Shown: positions 1 to 8,996, numbered from the stretch's first letter. The stretch is DNA of 46,193 nt from Bacteroidales bacterium (GCA_003565735.1 PXBB01000098.1:1-46193), one strand, 5' to 3'. Made by a program: numbers and translations. Notes: a model not told the origin generated them from the letters alone.

Positions 1-210
1 GACACCCCCACCCCAACCGCCTTACTTCCCAGCAAATATGGCTGTTGTAAGATCTATGAGTAATGCAAGCACTACAGGACAGAGCAATCGTGGCGCCTAC
101 GTGCACACTTGGGGTTTAAGCTTGCGCTGTGTGCGGGATTAGTTTATGCATAAAGCATAAGATGGTTTCAATGGCTTTTACTGCAAAGTTCTGAGCTTAT
201 GAAAGGCGTT
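1..210. other. Left-edge non-coding stretch
   Basis: No gene is supported here. One plus-strand frame is open from base 2 to a TAG at 140-142, and another is open from base 1 to a TAA at 61-63, but neither shows a recognisable family. In many Bacteroidota truB follows uppP directly. Here the DNA downstream of uppP contains no start of such a gene. Confidence 0.5.
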
Positions 211-1017
211 TTATGCTCCCCACAGACCAAAAGCAATAGCAGTTAATCCGGCTATAAGGCAGTAAATAGAGAAGTAGGATATGTTTCCTTTTCTTACTAT
301 TGCAATCATCCAGCGACAAGCAGCCAGGCCAGCAATAAAAGCAGCAATGGTACCAACAATCAGGGGCAGCGTATCAATGGTAGCTGTATGGGCTTGTACT
401 TCTTCTGACATGCGTAGGATTTTAAGGAAGTTTGCCCCAAAAATAGGTATCAACACCATTAAAAATGAGAACCTAACAGCCTTGGCTTTTTCAACGCCCA
501 TATACAAGGCGGCACTAATGGTTGCACCGCTCCGGCTTATTCCGGGCATAACAGCAATGGTTTGTGCAATACCTATCAGCAAAGCTTTCTTGACATCAAG
601 GTCTTTGTTGCCTGTGGGCGCCAAGCGCGTTAAAAAAAGAATAAGGGCCGTTACCAGTAGCATGCAGCCAACCAAAACTATGCGTCCTGAAAAGAAAGCT
701 TCTATTTGCTCTTCAAAGAGCAAGCCCACAACAGCAACAGGAATAGCCGACACCAAAAGTAAAACCACAAAGCGCATGTCAGCATCCCACCGGAAGCGCA
801 GCACAGCTTGTATCAACTGCAAAATATCTTTATGAAAAACAAATACGACGCTTAAAAAGGTAGCGCCATGCACCATAACATTAAAAGTAAAAAAGGCATC
901 GGGGTCCTGTAAACCAAAAATGGCACCACCCAACTCCAGATGTCCACTACTACTTACCGGAATAAACTCTGTCAAACCTTGTAATATCCCCAGCAATAAG
1001 GCTTCTAACCACGTCAT
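211..1017 (-). CDS. uppP: Undecaprenyl-diphosphatase (UppP/BacA)
   Basis: Integral membrane phosphatase that removes a phosphate from undecaprenyl diphosphate, recycling the lipid carrier for peptidoglycan and surface glycans. The 268-residue length is normal for the family. Two signature motifs are visible: QGLTEFIPVSSSGH at residues 13-26, containing the catalytic Glu17, and PGISRSG at 158-164. The rest is a series of hydrophobic helices. The ATG at 1017 lies one base from the stop of the upstream DUF3098 gene, so the two are translationally linked and belong to an ftsX-DUF3098-uppP unit. This pairs a divisome protein with a cell-wall carrier enzyme. Family identity is secure from the motifs; the operon is inferred from spacing. 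Confidence 0.95.
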   Translation of the reverse strand: MTWLEALLLGILQGLTEFIPVSSSGHLELGGAIFGLQDPDAFFTFNVMVHGATFLSVVFVFHKDILQLIQAVLRFRWDADMRFVVLLLVSAIPVAVVGLLFEEQIEAFFSGRIVLVGCMLLVTALILFLTRLAPTGNKDLDVKKALLIGIAQTIAVMPGISRSGATISAALYMGVEKAKAVRFSFLMVLIPIFGANFLKILRMSEEVQAHTATIDTLPLIVGTIAAFIAGLAACRWMIAIVRKGNISYFSIYCLIAGLTAIAFGLWGA

Positions 1018-1018
1018 A

Positions 1019-1381
1019 CTAATCGTTTTTTTCCTCGTTTAAAACAGCGTCTTTTGGTTTGTCGTTTTTATCGGTTTTCATAATGGCGTATATTTCTATG
1101 GCAAACCCCAACAAAACAAGAATAGGTGCTAAAGTGATACGCCTGTCACTGAATATTTCTTCGCTGAACTTATAAGGGTCATCACTGCCCCCGCCAACCA
1201 TTAATAAAAAGCCCAGAATGATAAAACCCAGACCCACCAACATGATGATATACTTTTCTTTATTGAAAACAAAATGGTAGTTTTGAGCCTTTTTCTTCTT
1301 CAGTATATGAGGCGTCGTTGGATTTTTTGTAGCAGTTGTTTTCTTAGGTACAATATGCGTTTTTTTTCGTTTTTTAACCAT
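1019..1381 (-). CDS. DUF3098 family small membrane protein
   Basis: A 120-residue protein with a very basic N-terminus (residues 1-43) and two membrane segments at about 45-62 and 83-101. Between them is the pattern GGGSDDP followed by F and a RRI-LAP stretch, which I recognise from DUF3098, a family of unknown function found in Bacteroidota. It sits between ftsX (15 bases upstream) and uppP (one base downstream), the same order as in other Bacteroidota. Context suggests a role in envelope biogenesis or division, but no activity can be assigned. Confidence 0.85.
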   Translation of the reverse strand: MVKKRKKTHIVPKKTTATKNPTTPHILKKKKAQNYHFVFNKEKYIIMLVGLGFIILGFLLMVGGGSDDPYKFSEEIFSDRRITLAPILVLLGFAIEIYAIMKTDKNDKPKDAVLNEEKND

Positions 1382-1395
1382 GGCTTTATTATTTT

Positions 1396-2274
1396 TTAAT
1401 AAAAATAGAGGTAGTCGGTTTTAATTTTTAAATATTTTCTTACGGCAAAATAAGTAGAAATCCAAGCGATAATCATCCCTAATAACAATACAAAACCAAA
1501 GAGCAGCAAGTACAAATCAATGTTTTGCACATCGACCAGCTCGGGTATTGTTTTTTGTGACCAGTATAGTGTTAAAGCAAGCAAAACAATGGTTAATATA
1601 GCTGCAATAACCCCCTGTACAACTCCCTTAGCAATAAAAGGACGCCTGATAAAAGACTGGGTAGCACCTACCAGTTGCATGCTTTTAATAATAAATCGTT
1701 TAGAATATACAGCCAGCCTTATGGTGTTATTAATCAAGGCGATGGCAATGAAAAGGAACAAAACACTTACGGCCAGCAGTATAAGACCTACACGTTTAAT
1801 ATTTTCATTAACCAGATGCACTAAAGATTTTTGATAGTCAACTTCTTTGATATTTTGATTTTCAAGCAGTTGATTTTTGATAACTTCAAGGCTGTCGTTG
1901 TTAGCATACTGGGCATTAAGCTTAACTTCAATAGAAGGCAAAAGCGGGTTGTAGCCGAGGAAAGAGATAAAATCTTCACCGAGATCCTCCATCAATTCAT
2001 TAGCTGCTTGTTCCGGCGTAATATATTCGGTCTGTTTGACATATGATGTCGCATCAAGTGTTTTCTGTAACATGAATATATCAGCCTCTTTAACATCATC
2101 ATTCATGATGATAGAAAAACCAATATTCTCTTTCACATAATCAGATATTTTTTTGGCATGCAAAATAACCAGACCCAAAACACCCATCATATACAACACC
2201 AATGTAATACCTATGACTGTTGACAAATAAGAGGTTTGCAAACGACGCCGGTTGTACTTTAATTCTTTTGCCAT
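1396..2274 (-). CDS. ftsX: Cell division protein FtsX
   Basis: Membrane component of the FtsEX complex, which links ATP hydrolysis by FtsE to activation of septal peptidoglycan hydrolases. The 292 residues show the family layout: a cytoplasmic N-terminus, a first membrane helix near 20-42, an extracellular domain of about 120 residues, then three further helices in a FtsX/MacB-type permease domain (about 165-285). ftsE is not adjacent, which is usual in Bacteroidota. It is the first gene of a minus-strand unit with DUF3098 and uppP and is divergent from the J-domain gene. The length and the helix-domain-three-helix pattern support FtsX over a lipoprotein-release permease. Confidence 0.88.
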   Translation of the reverse strand: MAKELKYNRRRLQTSYLSTVIGITLVLYMMGVLGLVILHAKKISDYVKENIGFSIIMNDDVKEADIFMLQKTLDATSYVKQTEYITPEQAANELMEDLGEDFISFLGYNPLLPSIEVKLNAQYANNDSLEVIKNQLLENQNIKEVDYQKSLVHLVNENIKRVGLILLAVSVLFLFIAIALINNTIRLAVYSKRFIIKSMQLVGATQSFIRRPFIAKGVVQGVIAAILTIVLLALTLYWSQKTIPELVDVQNIDLYLLLFGFVLLLGMIIAWISTYFAVRKYLKIKTDYLYFY

Positions 2275-2514
2275 ACGTTTTTTTTTCGAGCCGCTAAGTT
2301 AATAATAAATAATGAAATTAGAATAATTATGATTATTTTTGATATATTTGTTTGTCTGAGGTCTTTTGCTTATGTGCACATCAATACTGCGCCTGCATTT
2401 TTTCAAAAAAGCAAAACGCATGTGTGACTGTATCTTATCAGTATGCGGCAAAAAACCTTGTTTCTGTTTTTGGTAACAAAACACAACGCCTGTGGAAAAA
2501 TATTTTGAAAAAAC

Positions 2515-3036
2515 ATGCTTATAAACTACTATTATATATTAGGTGTTTCGCATACTGCCACATATGCAGATATTAAAAGGGCTTACCGCAGCAGAGCTAA
2601 GCTGTGGCATCCGGATGTCAACAGAAGCAGCAATGCCAAACTACAATTTCAGCTCCTCAACGAAGCCTACCATATACTTATAGATTCAGAAAAGAGGCAA
2701 ATTTACGACCATAAATGGAAAACCCGTTATGGTATTTCATTTATCAATAGAAAACAATCAGGAGAAAGCCATCGTAAACATTACTATAAAGCATACACCA
2801 GTCCCAGGTACAAAACCAAAAAAGATGAAACTATTATTGAGCGGACAAATATCGACTTTATGCTCTATATAACACTACTCATCATAGGGGGGATAACGCT
2901 GGTTATGAGCATTTTCCGTTTGTTTTACGAAGAATGGGAAGGTATTGATAGCGTAAGTGGTGTATTGATGGGTGTTTGGATGCTTTTTTTACTCGTTTAT
3001 GGCTGGAAATTTATTGTGAAGGCTAACAAGAAGTAA
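2515..3036 (+). CDS. Membrane-anchored J-domain (DnaJ-like) protein
   Basis: A 173-residue protein with an N-terminal J domain (residues about 4-67) carrying the diagnostic HPD tripeptide at 32-34, so it should stimulate the ATPase of an Hsp70 (DnaK). It lacks the Gly/Phe region, zinc fingers and C-terminal substrate-binding domains of true DnaJ. Instead it ends with two hydrophobic helices at about 112-131 and 143-165, so it probably recruits DnaK to the inner membrane. The linker (about 75-105) is basic and hydrophilic. The client is unknown. It is a single gene, divergent from ftsX and about 100 bases upstream of folA. Confidence 0.85.
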   Translation: MLINYYYILGVSHTATYADIKRAYRSRAKLWHPDVNRSSNAKLQFQLLNEAYHILIDSEKRQIYDHKWKTRYGISFINRKQSGESHRKHYYKAYTSPRYKTKKDETIIERTNIDFMLYITLLIIGGITLVMSIFRLFYEEWEGIDSVSGVLMGVWMLFLLVYGWKFIVKANKK

Positions 3037-3087
3037 ACTAAGCAGTCTCTTATGCAAGCTTTTTTTCTATTATCGTCAAAAACATTA

Positions 3088-3095
3088 TAATTTTG
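3088..3095 (+). promoter_or_regulatory. Bacteroidota -7 element upstream of folA
   Basis: TAATTTTG matches TAnnTTTG and lies 41 bases before the folA ATG. A -33 element is not clear. Confidence 0.5.
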
Positions 3096-3136
3096 CCTCT
3101 GAAAAGTATCAAAAAAATCATTAAAAAAAAATACAA

Positions 3137-3622
3137 ATGCAACTATCTGTTATAGCAGCTATAGCTAAAAACAATGTCATAGGAAAGGACAACCGGCTCA
3201 TATGGCACTTGCCGGCTGATTTAAAACACTTTAAAAAAGTCACTATGGGTGCACCAATTATTATGGGTCGTAAGACTTATGAATCTATCGGACGGGCTTT
3301 ACCCGGCAGAACCTCGGTGGTAATCACACGCCAAAAGAATTATTCAGCACCGTCCTGTATTGTTGTCGATTCACTCGATAAGGCCATGCAACTGCTTAAA
3401 GAAGAAGCGCAGGTCTTTGTAATTGGCGGTGCCGAAATATACAAACAAGCTTTGCCTAAAGCTGATAAGCTTTTTATCACGAAAATTGATGCAAGCTTTG
3501 AGGGCGACACTTTTTTTCCGGAAATCGATTATGATGCATGGACACTTGTTGAGAAACAAGAAAGACTTCCTGATGAGAAAAATAAATTCCACTGCACCTT
3601 TTTAACATATACTAAAAAATAG
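3137..3622 (+). CDS. folA: Dihydrofolate reductase
   Basis: Reduces dihydrofolate to tetrahydrofolate with NADPH for thymidylate and one-carbon metabolism. The 161 residues match bacterial DHFR length. The N-terminal strand is followed by the Met20-type loop and W23; the catalytic acid is D28 in the LPADLKHF segment, and the MGRKTYES motif (about 43-50) contacts NADPH. A second glycine-rich nucleotide motif, FVIGGAEIY, lies near 95-103. thyA, a frequent partner, is not in the window. The next gene, DUF502, begins four bases after the stop, so the two are probably co-transcribed. Confidence 0.96.
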   Translation: MQLSVIAAIAKNNVIGKDNRLIWHLPADLKHFKKVTMGAPIIMGRKTYESIGRALPGRTSVVITRQKNYSAPSCIVVDSLDKAMQLLKEEAQVFVIGGAEIYKQALPKADKLFITKIDASFEGDTFFPEIDYDAWTLVEKQERLPDEKNKFHCTFLTYTKK

Positions 3623-3626
3623 GACA

Positions 3627-4271
3627 ATGAAAAAATTAAAGAATGACCTTCCCGAAATGAAGCAGGATTTTAAAAAGATGTTAAGAAAAATTGTCGCTTT
3701 GTTTTTTCAAGGCCTTCTGTACATAGGTCCGATTTTTATCATTTCTTTCCTGTTGTATAGGTTCTTTTTGCTTGTAGATGGTCTTTTACCCTTTGAAATT
3801 CCGGGCCTGGGTTTTGTTGTTATTTTTGCTTTTATAACCTTAGCAGGATTCCTTGGCAACACCATACTGATACGCCCCTTGTACAAATACTTAAAAAAAA
3901 TGGTTGATAAAATACCTTTATTAAAAACCATTTACGAATCTGTAACTGAGCTTCTATCGGCCTTCGTTGGCAATAAAAAAAAGTTCAACGAACCGGTGAT
4001 GGTAAAAATGAATATGGAGGCGGAAGTTTACAAACTGGGCTTTCTAACCCAAAAAGACCTCTCCATGCTCCCGACAAGAAAGGGCCTGGTAGCTGTTTAT
4101 TTACCACATTCCTACAACTTTTCCGGCAATATGTTTATAGTGCCCACCGAAAATGTGACACCCATAAACCTCCCCTCTTCTGACGTCATGAAATTTATTG
4201 TATCGGGAGGCGTTGTTGATATAGAAACACTTGTCAAAAAAGGTGAAAGCACCGAAAATGGTGCCACTTAG
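3627..4271 (+). CDS. DUF502 family membrane protein
   Basis: A 214-residue membrane protein with two helices near 22-45 and 55-78, followed by a soluble domain. The segments IPLLKTIYESVTEL and the later PTRKGLVAVYLP and SGGVV stretches are typical of DUF502, a widespread family without a defined role. The ATG lies four bases after folA, suggesting co-transcription, although no functional link to folate is known. A new promoter follows before surE. Confidence 0.85.
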   Translation: MKKLKNDLPEMKQDFKKMLRKIVALFFQGLLYIGPIFIISFLLYRFFLLVDGLLPFEIPGLGFVVIFAFITLAGFLGNTILIRPLYKYLKKMVDKIPLLKTIYESVTELLSAFVGNKKKFNEPVMVKMNMEAEVYKLGFLTQKDLSMLPTRKGLVAVYLPHSYNFSGNMFIVPTENVTPINLPSSDVMKFIVSGGVVDIETLVKKGESTENGAT

Positions 4272-4315
4272 CAAGCCTGCATTATTACATAAAAGCATGA
4301 ACAATACAGACAAGA

Positions 4316-4346
4316 TTTATTAAGCTGTAATTTTTTTCTATTTTTG
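4316..4346 (+). promoter_or_regulatory. Bacteroidota promoter for surE-lpxB
   Basis: TTTA at 4316-4319 and TATTTTTG at 4339-4346 are separated by 19 bases, the normal spacing for the -33/-7 promoter of this phylum. The surE ATG follows 13 bases later, so the leader is very short. Confidence 0.7.
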
Positions 4347-4359
4347 CCATAAAAAAAAC

Positions 4360-5133
4360 ATGAATCATAAACCCTTACTATTAATAACCAATGATGACGG
4401 CTATGATGCGCCCGGCATAAGGCATCTGATAGACTTTGTAAAAGAAATGGGCGATTTGATAGTGGTGGCACCTGAATATCCCCAGTCGGGCATGGGTCAT
4501 GCCGTAACTATTGCTACCCCCCTCCGCATTCGACCCATAGTAGAAGAAAACGGTTATTCTGAATATGCGTGCAACGGCACTCCGGTAGATGCTGTTAAGT
4601 TGGCTCTCGACAAAGTATGTCCCCGCAAACCCGATATACTGCTAAGCGGCATCAATCACGGCACAAATTTCTCTATAAACGTCATATATTCCGGCACCAT
4701 GGGAGCTGCTATTGAAGGGGCACTGGCTAACATCCCTTCCATAGGATTTTCGCTTAACGACTTTTCGCGCTACGCCGATTTTTTCCCTGCTAAAAAATAC
4801 ATACAAGCCATCGTTGATAATATTCTGAAAAATCCAAAACCCGATAATTTGTGCCTCAACGTTAATATTCCGGCTGTTGGCGAAAATGAAATCAAAGGCA
4901 TTAAAGTGTGCCGGCAATCTATTGCTAACTGGATTGAAGAATATGAAGAGCGTGACGACCCGCATAAAAGAAAGTACTTTTGGCTGACAGGCACATTCAA
5001 TAACACTGATAATAATAGTGACACGGATGCATTTGCTTTAGAGCACAACTATATCAGTGTGGTACCTGTCACCATAGACTTCACAAACCATAACCAACTG
5101 CAAGCATTAAAGAAACGCACATTCCATGTTTAA
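4360..5133 (+). CDS. surE: 5'/3'-nucleotidase SurE
   Basis: Metal-dependent phosphatase acting on nucleoside monophosphates and some polyphosphates. The 257 residues show the family signature: NDDG with the metal-binding pair D12-D13, S43 in PQSGMGHA, and N99 in SGINHGTN, which complete the divalent-metal site. The motif NVIYSGTMGAA follows. The gene overlaps the next small membrane gene by eight bases, which in turn lies just before lpxB. This surE-small protein-lpxB order is familiar in Bacteroidota and suggests co-expression with lipid A synthesis. Its physiological substrate here is not known. Confidence 0.95.
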   Translation: MNHKPLLLITNDDGYDAPGIRHLIDFVKEMGDLIVVAPEYPQSGMGHAVTIATPLRIRPIVEENGYSEYACNGTPVDAVKLALDKVCPRKPDILLSGINHGTNFSINVIYSGTMGAAIEGALANIPSIGFSLNDFSRYADFFPAKKYIQAIVDNILKNPKPDNLCLNVNIPAVGENEIKGIKVCRQSIANWIEEYEERDDPHKRKYFWLTGTFNNTDNNSDTDAFALEHNYISVVPVTIDFTNHNQLQALKKRTFHV

Positions 5134-5392
5134 AAAAGACCATATCCTCCTGGGTGTCCTTGTTGGTGCTATAGCTCCCTTTTTGGTAGCCATAGCAGTC
5201 AATTTTGTCAATATTTTATTCCTCGACAAGCCCGGCTACGACATCATGCAGTCCAAGCCCGCGCTTATGGGTTGCCTGGCACTTAATGTGATTTTGTTTA
5301 GGATTTTCATGATAAATCTAAAAAAGTATGCCATAGGCAAAGGAGTACTATTAGCAACTCTGGTTTTTGCTTTTTTAATCATAATACAATAA
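5126..5392 (+). CDS. Small membrane protein between surE and lpxB
   Basis: An 88-residue protein with three predicted hydrophobic helices (about 7-30, 47-63 and 70-87) joined by short charged loops. Its start lies inside the end of surE, an eight-base overlap, and its stop is three bases before lpxB, so it is translated as part of that operon. I do not recognise a named family. The context suggests an inner-membrane accessory to lipid A biosynthesis, but that is inference only. Confidence 0.75.
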   Translation: MFKKDHILLGVLVGAIAPFLVAIAVNFVNILFLDKPGYDIMQSKPALMGCLALNVILFRIFMINLKKYAIGKGVLLATLVFAFLIIIQ

Positions 5393-5395
5393 ACT

Positions 5396-6511
5396 ATGCG
5401 CTATTATATTGTTGCCGGCGAAGCTTCAGGCGATCTTCATGCCTCTAATCTTATGAAAGCTATAAAAAAGCTCGACAATCAGGCCGATTTCAGATGCTGG
5501 GGGGGGCACAAAATGGAAGCACAAGGATGCACGCTCGTTAAACATTATAAAGACCTTGCTTTCATGGGCTTTTGGCAAGTTATTACCAACATTAGAACCA
5601 TTGTCAAAAACCTGCGGTTTTGCCAAGACGATATTTCCGGCTATAAACCTGACGCACTCATTCTAATAGACTATCCGGGCTTCAACCTGCGTATTGCAAA
5701 ATTTGCCCGTAAGCATAACATCAAAGTATATTATTATATTTCGCCACAGGTGTGGGCATGGAAAAAGTCGCGTGTACATCTCATCAAAAAAACCGTTGAT
5801 AAGATGTTGGTTATATTACCCTTTGAAAAAGACTTTTATGCACAATTTGATTACGAGGTTGATTTTGTAGGGCATCCATTGCTGGATGCCATTGCTGAAG
5901 AGCAAGAGCAAACAAAAAGCACAAACCATAGTGAGGACAAACCCACTGTAGCGATACTTCCGGGCAGCCGTAAACAAGAAATAGAAAAAATGCTGCCCGT
6001 TATGCTCAAAGTAACCGCACGTTTTCCCGAATACCGCTTTGTTGTGTGTGCTGTAAGCTCCGTAGGAAGCTCCATATACGATGCCAACATCAAAAACAAA
6101 GACGTTCAAATTGTTTATGACCAAACTTACGATGTTTTAGCTGAAGCTTATGCCGCATTGGTAACATCCGGCACAGCCACACTCGAAACAGCCCTGTTCA
6201 AAGTGCCTCAGGTAGTATGTTACAAAGCTGATCCCTTTTCATATATCATCGCCAAAAAACTTATCAAGTTGAAATACATTTCACTTGTCAACCTTATTAT
6301 GGATCAAAAAGTGCTCACAGAACTCATTCAAAAAGATTTTAACGAAGCCCGTCTCTGCAATTCACTAAAAAAAATAACACAGGACAAACAATCCAGGCAA
6401 GATGTTTTAGACGCCTATGAAGCTTTAAGCCGGATTCTTGGCGGCACCGGTGCTTCAAGCAAAGCAGCCTCTATCATATACCAAAACGCTTTGTCCACAA
6501 AGACTGACTGA
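5396..6511 (+). CDS. lpxB: Lipid-A-disaccharide synthase
   Basis: Peripheral membrane GT19 glycosyltransferase that joins UDP-2,3-diacylglucosamine and lipid X to form the beta-1,6 disaccharide of lipid A, so the organism makes lipopolysaccharide. Length (371 residues) and motifs fit: GEASGDLHASNL at residues 8-19, the conserved YYISPQVWAWK stretch near 112-122, FVGHPLLD near 157-164, LPGSRKQEI near 188-196, and SGTATLE near 258-264. It is the last gene of surE-small membrane protein-lpxB. The SRP RNA gene, with its own promoter, follows 79 bases later. Confidence 0.96.
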   Translation: MRYYIVAGEASGDLHASNLMKAIKKLDNQADFRCWGGHKMEAQGCTLVKHYKDLAFMGFWQVITNIRTIVKNLRFCQDDISGYKPDALILIDYPGFNLRIAKFARKHNIKVYYYISPQVWAWKKSRVHLIKKTVDKMLVILPFEKDFYAQFDYEVDFVGHPLLDAIAEEQEQTKSTNHSEDKPTVAILPGSRKQEIEKMLPVMLKVTARFPEYRFVVCAVSSVGSSIYDANIKNKDVQIVYDQTYDVLAEAYAALVTSGTATLETALFKVPQVVCYKADPFSYIIAKKLIKLKYISLVNLIMDQKVLTELIQKDFNEARLCNSLKKITQDKQSRQDVLDAYEALSRILGGTGASSKAASIIYQNALSTKTD

Positions 6512-6577
6512 CACACTACAACCGCTTATAGTTTTAAATGTTTATGAATTTATGAGTTCTATTTAAAAAAATTATAT

Positions 6578-6585
6578 TACTTTTG
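6578..6585 (+). promoter_or_regulatory. -7 element of the SRP RNA gene
   Basis: TACTTTTG matches TAnnTTTG and sits five bases before the first base of the SRP RNA helix at 6591. No good -33 element is seen. Confidence 0.6.
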
Positions 6586-6590
6586 CATTT

Positions 6591-6687
6591 GGGTAAGTCT
6601 TATACGACCAGCTCCTGTTGAACTCCCCCAGGTTCGGAAGAAAGCAAGGGTAAGATGGTTGAGCGGTGCGATATAAGTAGCTTACCC
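6591..6687 (+). ncRNA. ffs: Small signal recognition particle RNA (4.5S type)
   Basis: About 97 bases fold end to end: GGGTAAG at 6591-6597 pairs with CTTACCC at 6681-6687. The apical part carries the conserved SRP domain IV core, GTTCGGAAGAAAGCA, near 6642-6656, a close match to the bacterial GTCCGGAAGGAAGCA with its GGAA tetraloop-like tip and asymmetric internal loop. This RNA binds Ffh and directs membrane proteins to SecYEG. The 3' end runs into TTTTT, consistent with termination. It lies between lpxB and a Sua5-family gene. Confidence 0.92.
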
Positions 6688-6718
6688 TTTTTATTTAGCT
6701 AACTAAAAAACAATAAAA

Positions 6719-7339
6719 ATGTTACTACGCATACACCCCGAAAACCCAGGTCAAAGGCACATCAATATGGTGGTTGAGTGCCTCAACGACGGCGGCATTA
6801 TCATATACCCAACAGATACTGTTTATGGTATGGGTTGCAGCATTTTTAAGCCTAAAAGTGTTGAAAAAATTGCTACCATCAAAGGTCTCAACTTAAAAAA
6901 GTCTAATTTCTCATTCATTTGTGCCGACCTCAAGCACATATCCGATTATACAAAACCCTTCGAAAACCATATCTACAGGCTCATGCGTAAAACACTACCC
7001 GGGCCTTACACCTTTATTCTAAACGCTAACAATAACGTACCCAAGCTGTTTCAGAGCAAAAAGAAAACAGTGGGTATAAGGGTACCCAAAAATAATATCG
7101 TCACTGAAATAGTTACCCAACTGGGCAATCCTATACTCACCACCTCGGTGCATGATGATGATGATGTTTTGGAATATACGACTGACCCTGAACTTATTTA
7201 CGAAAAATTCAAAAATCAAGTGGATATCGTTATCAACGGCGGCTATGGAGACAACGAAGCATCCACGGTTGTCGATTGTACCAGCGGTGAAATCATGGTA
7301 CTAAGACAGGGCAAAGGACAGATAGAAAACTATTTGTAA
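6719..7339 (+). CDS. Sua5/YciO/YrdC family protein
   Basis: A 206-residue YrdC-fold protein. The segment GGIIIYPTDTVYGMGCSIF near residues 23-41 is the family signature that binds ATP and threonine in threonylcarbamoyl-AMP synthases, which start formation of the universal t6A37 modification of ANN-decoding tRNAs. LPGPYTFIL near 92-100 and TTSVHDDDD near 141-149 (in place of the usual SAN motif) place it closer to the YciO branch. YciO-type proteins share the fold, but their activity in t6A synthesis is less certain. It has no C-terminal Sua5 domain. I therefore call the family with confidence but not the gene symbol. Confidence 0.85.
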   Translation: MLLRIHPENPGQRHINMVVECLNDGGIIIYPTDTVYGMGCSIFKPKSVEKIATIKGLNLKKSNFSFICADLKHISDYTKPFENHIYRLMRKTLPGPYTFILNANNNVPKLFQSKKKTVGIRVPKNNIVTEIVTQLGNPILTTSVHDDDDVLEYTTDPELIYEKFKNQVDIVINGGYGDNEASTVVDCTSGEIMVLRQGKGQIENYL

Positions 7340-7387
7340 TTCACCATTTTTTATTGAAGTCATAAGCTCACTCTTTTAATTTTTTCG

Positions 7388-7395
7388 TATTTTTG
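7388..7395 (+). promoter_or_regulatory. -7 element upstream of the TPR gene
   Basis: TATTTTTG fits TAnnTTTG and lies 14 bases before the ATG at 7410. The -33 region is weak. Confidence 0.5.
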
Positions 7396-7409
7396 TAAAA
7401 AACTATTGA

Positions 7410-8846
7410 ATGGAACACTTTAATGATTTTTTTGGTAATTCTGATGATGACAATGAAGAATACCCCGACTTCGAAAATTTGTACACTTTGGTAAGCGATA
7501 ATATTACCAGCAATGAATACAAATACATAGAAGCGCAAGAACTCGAGGAAGCCATTGACTATTTTATCATAGAAAACATTGATAAAGCGCTTAAAATCAA
7601 TGATTATGCCTTACAGATTTTTCCTGACAATGTCAATTTCCTTTTTACCAAAGCAGAGATACTGATTGACCTTAACAAAAATCCGGAAGCCAGAGAATTG
7701 TTGGACATTATTGAAGATAAAGAGCCATACAATGCTGATGCCTATCTTCTCAGGGTGTCCATGCATATTAATGAAGGTAAAATAGAGCAAGCCATAGCAG
7801 AATGCCACCGTGCGCTCATAAACGATATTGAGGACATATCCGACATATACACAGAGCTTGGCTACTGTTATAAGACCTTAAAAAAATACAAAGATGCGCT
7901 GAAGTGTTATCAAAAAAGTATTGAAATAGAAAAAAGCAACCCTGATCCTTATTACTCTATCACAGACATTTACATACAAACAGGGCAAATTTCGGAAGGG
8001 CTTTTTTATTTTGACAAGCTTATATTAGAAGACACCCATAATATCAATGCGCTGTTTGCCATGGGCAAACTGTTTGCTAAGAAAGGTATTTATAAAAGGG
8101 CTTTACAAACATACAATAAAGTCCTGCGTATTGACAACACCCATTTTGATGCCCTCTTTGAAAAGATAAGTATTTACAAAAAGCAAAACAACTACCAAAA
8201 AGTTATTGAGCTGTGTAATATCTACAAAGACGCATTTTTCCCGTTTTTCCTTTTTGAGTTGGCCAAAACATATAGCGAACTCGATTACAATGAAGAAGCT
8301 CTGGCTATCTATAAAGATTTATACCAAAACGACCCTGAAGATTTTGACAAGATTCAGATAATAACAGGAATTACCTACTGTTATATGCAAATGGGGATGT
8401 ATAACAAAGCAATCAGTTTTATTGAATCCGGCCTGATAAGTTTTCCGTACTCCAATGAAATTCTGATAGCTAAAGCAGCCGTACTTAATGCTTGTCAGCG
8501 AAGCACGGAAGCTATGGAAATTATCACGGCTGTTATCGAATGTTCCCGTCCGGAGATTTTTTCTGAAATCGAACTGAGTATTACGGAAATACTTATGGAA
8601 ATGGGGGCTTACAAAGATGCTCTTAACTATTTGGAAATGTTTAGCAAAAGCGACCCCTTTAATGCCACCATGTACTATTTAATGGCTGCTGCTTACTATC
8701 TGTCTTTTGAAAAAAATGAAGCTTACGATGCTTTTGAAAAAGCCCTCAACCTTTCCGGTAATGATTATGGCTTGTTTTTCGAAAAGTGTATGATTGCTCA
8801 TACTGACAACACTATTTACGAGCTGCTTGAAAAATACAGCTTATAA
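7410..8846 (+). CDS. Tetratricopeptide repeat protein
   Basis: A 478-residue, acidic, all-helical protein built mainly from tetratricopeptide repeats from about residue 60 to the C-terminus. Typical units such as YTELGYCYKTLKKYKDALKCY show the W/L-G-Y-A-P spacing. There is no signal peptide or membrane helix, so it is probably a cytoplasmic scaffold. It is monocistronic with its own -7 element and precedes the NtrC-like regulator by 150 bases. Close relatives are common as hypothetical proteins in Bacteroidota. The partner and role are unknown. Confidence 0.85.
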   Translation: MEHFNDFFGNSDDDNEEYPDFENLYTLVSDNITSNEYKYIEAQELEEAIDYFIIENIDKALKINDYALQIFPDNVNFLFTKAEILIDLNKNPEARELLDIIEDKEPYNADAYLLRVSMHINEGKIEQAIAECHRALINDIEDISDIYTELGYCYKTLKKYKDALKCYQKSIEIEKSNPDPYYSITDIYIQTGQISEGLFYFDKLILEDTHNINALFAMGKLFAKKGIYKRALQTYNKVLRIDNTHFDALFEKISIYKKQNNYQKVIELCNIYKDAFFPFFLFELAKTYSELDYNEEALAIYKDLYQNDPEDFDKIQIITGITYCYMQMGMYNKAISFIESGLISFPYSNEILIAKAAVLNACQRSTEAMEIITAVIECSRPEIFSEIELSITEILMEMGAYKDALNYLEMFSKSDPFNATMYYLMAAAYYLSFEKNEAYDAFEKALNLSGNDYGLFFEKCMIAHTDNTIYELLEKYSL

Positions 8847-8996
8847 CTTCAGTCATGATAAAATTCACGTTTAATACCCTTTCCAGGCTTTTTGTAATAA
8901 AGAAAATAAAGGGTGAAAAAAATAATTGTAATATTGCAATCCTTATTTTTAAAACTAAAGAGCAAACCGTAAAATTAAAACAGCATTAGAAAAGAT

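Noticed and set aside
2-142. Open frame at the left edge
   Set aside because: 46 codons without a recognisable motif; proline-rich start comes from a C-rich run. Could be a gene end but not supportable.
281-835. 184-codon frame opposite uppP
   Set aside because: It is the antisense shadow of a well-supported uppP; its composition is that of a reverse-strand translation.
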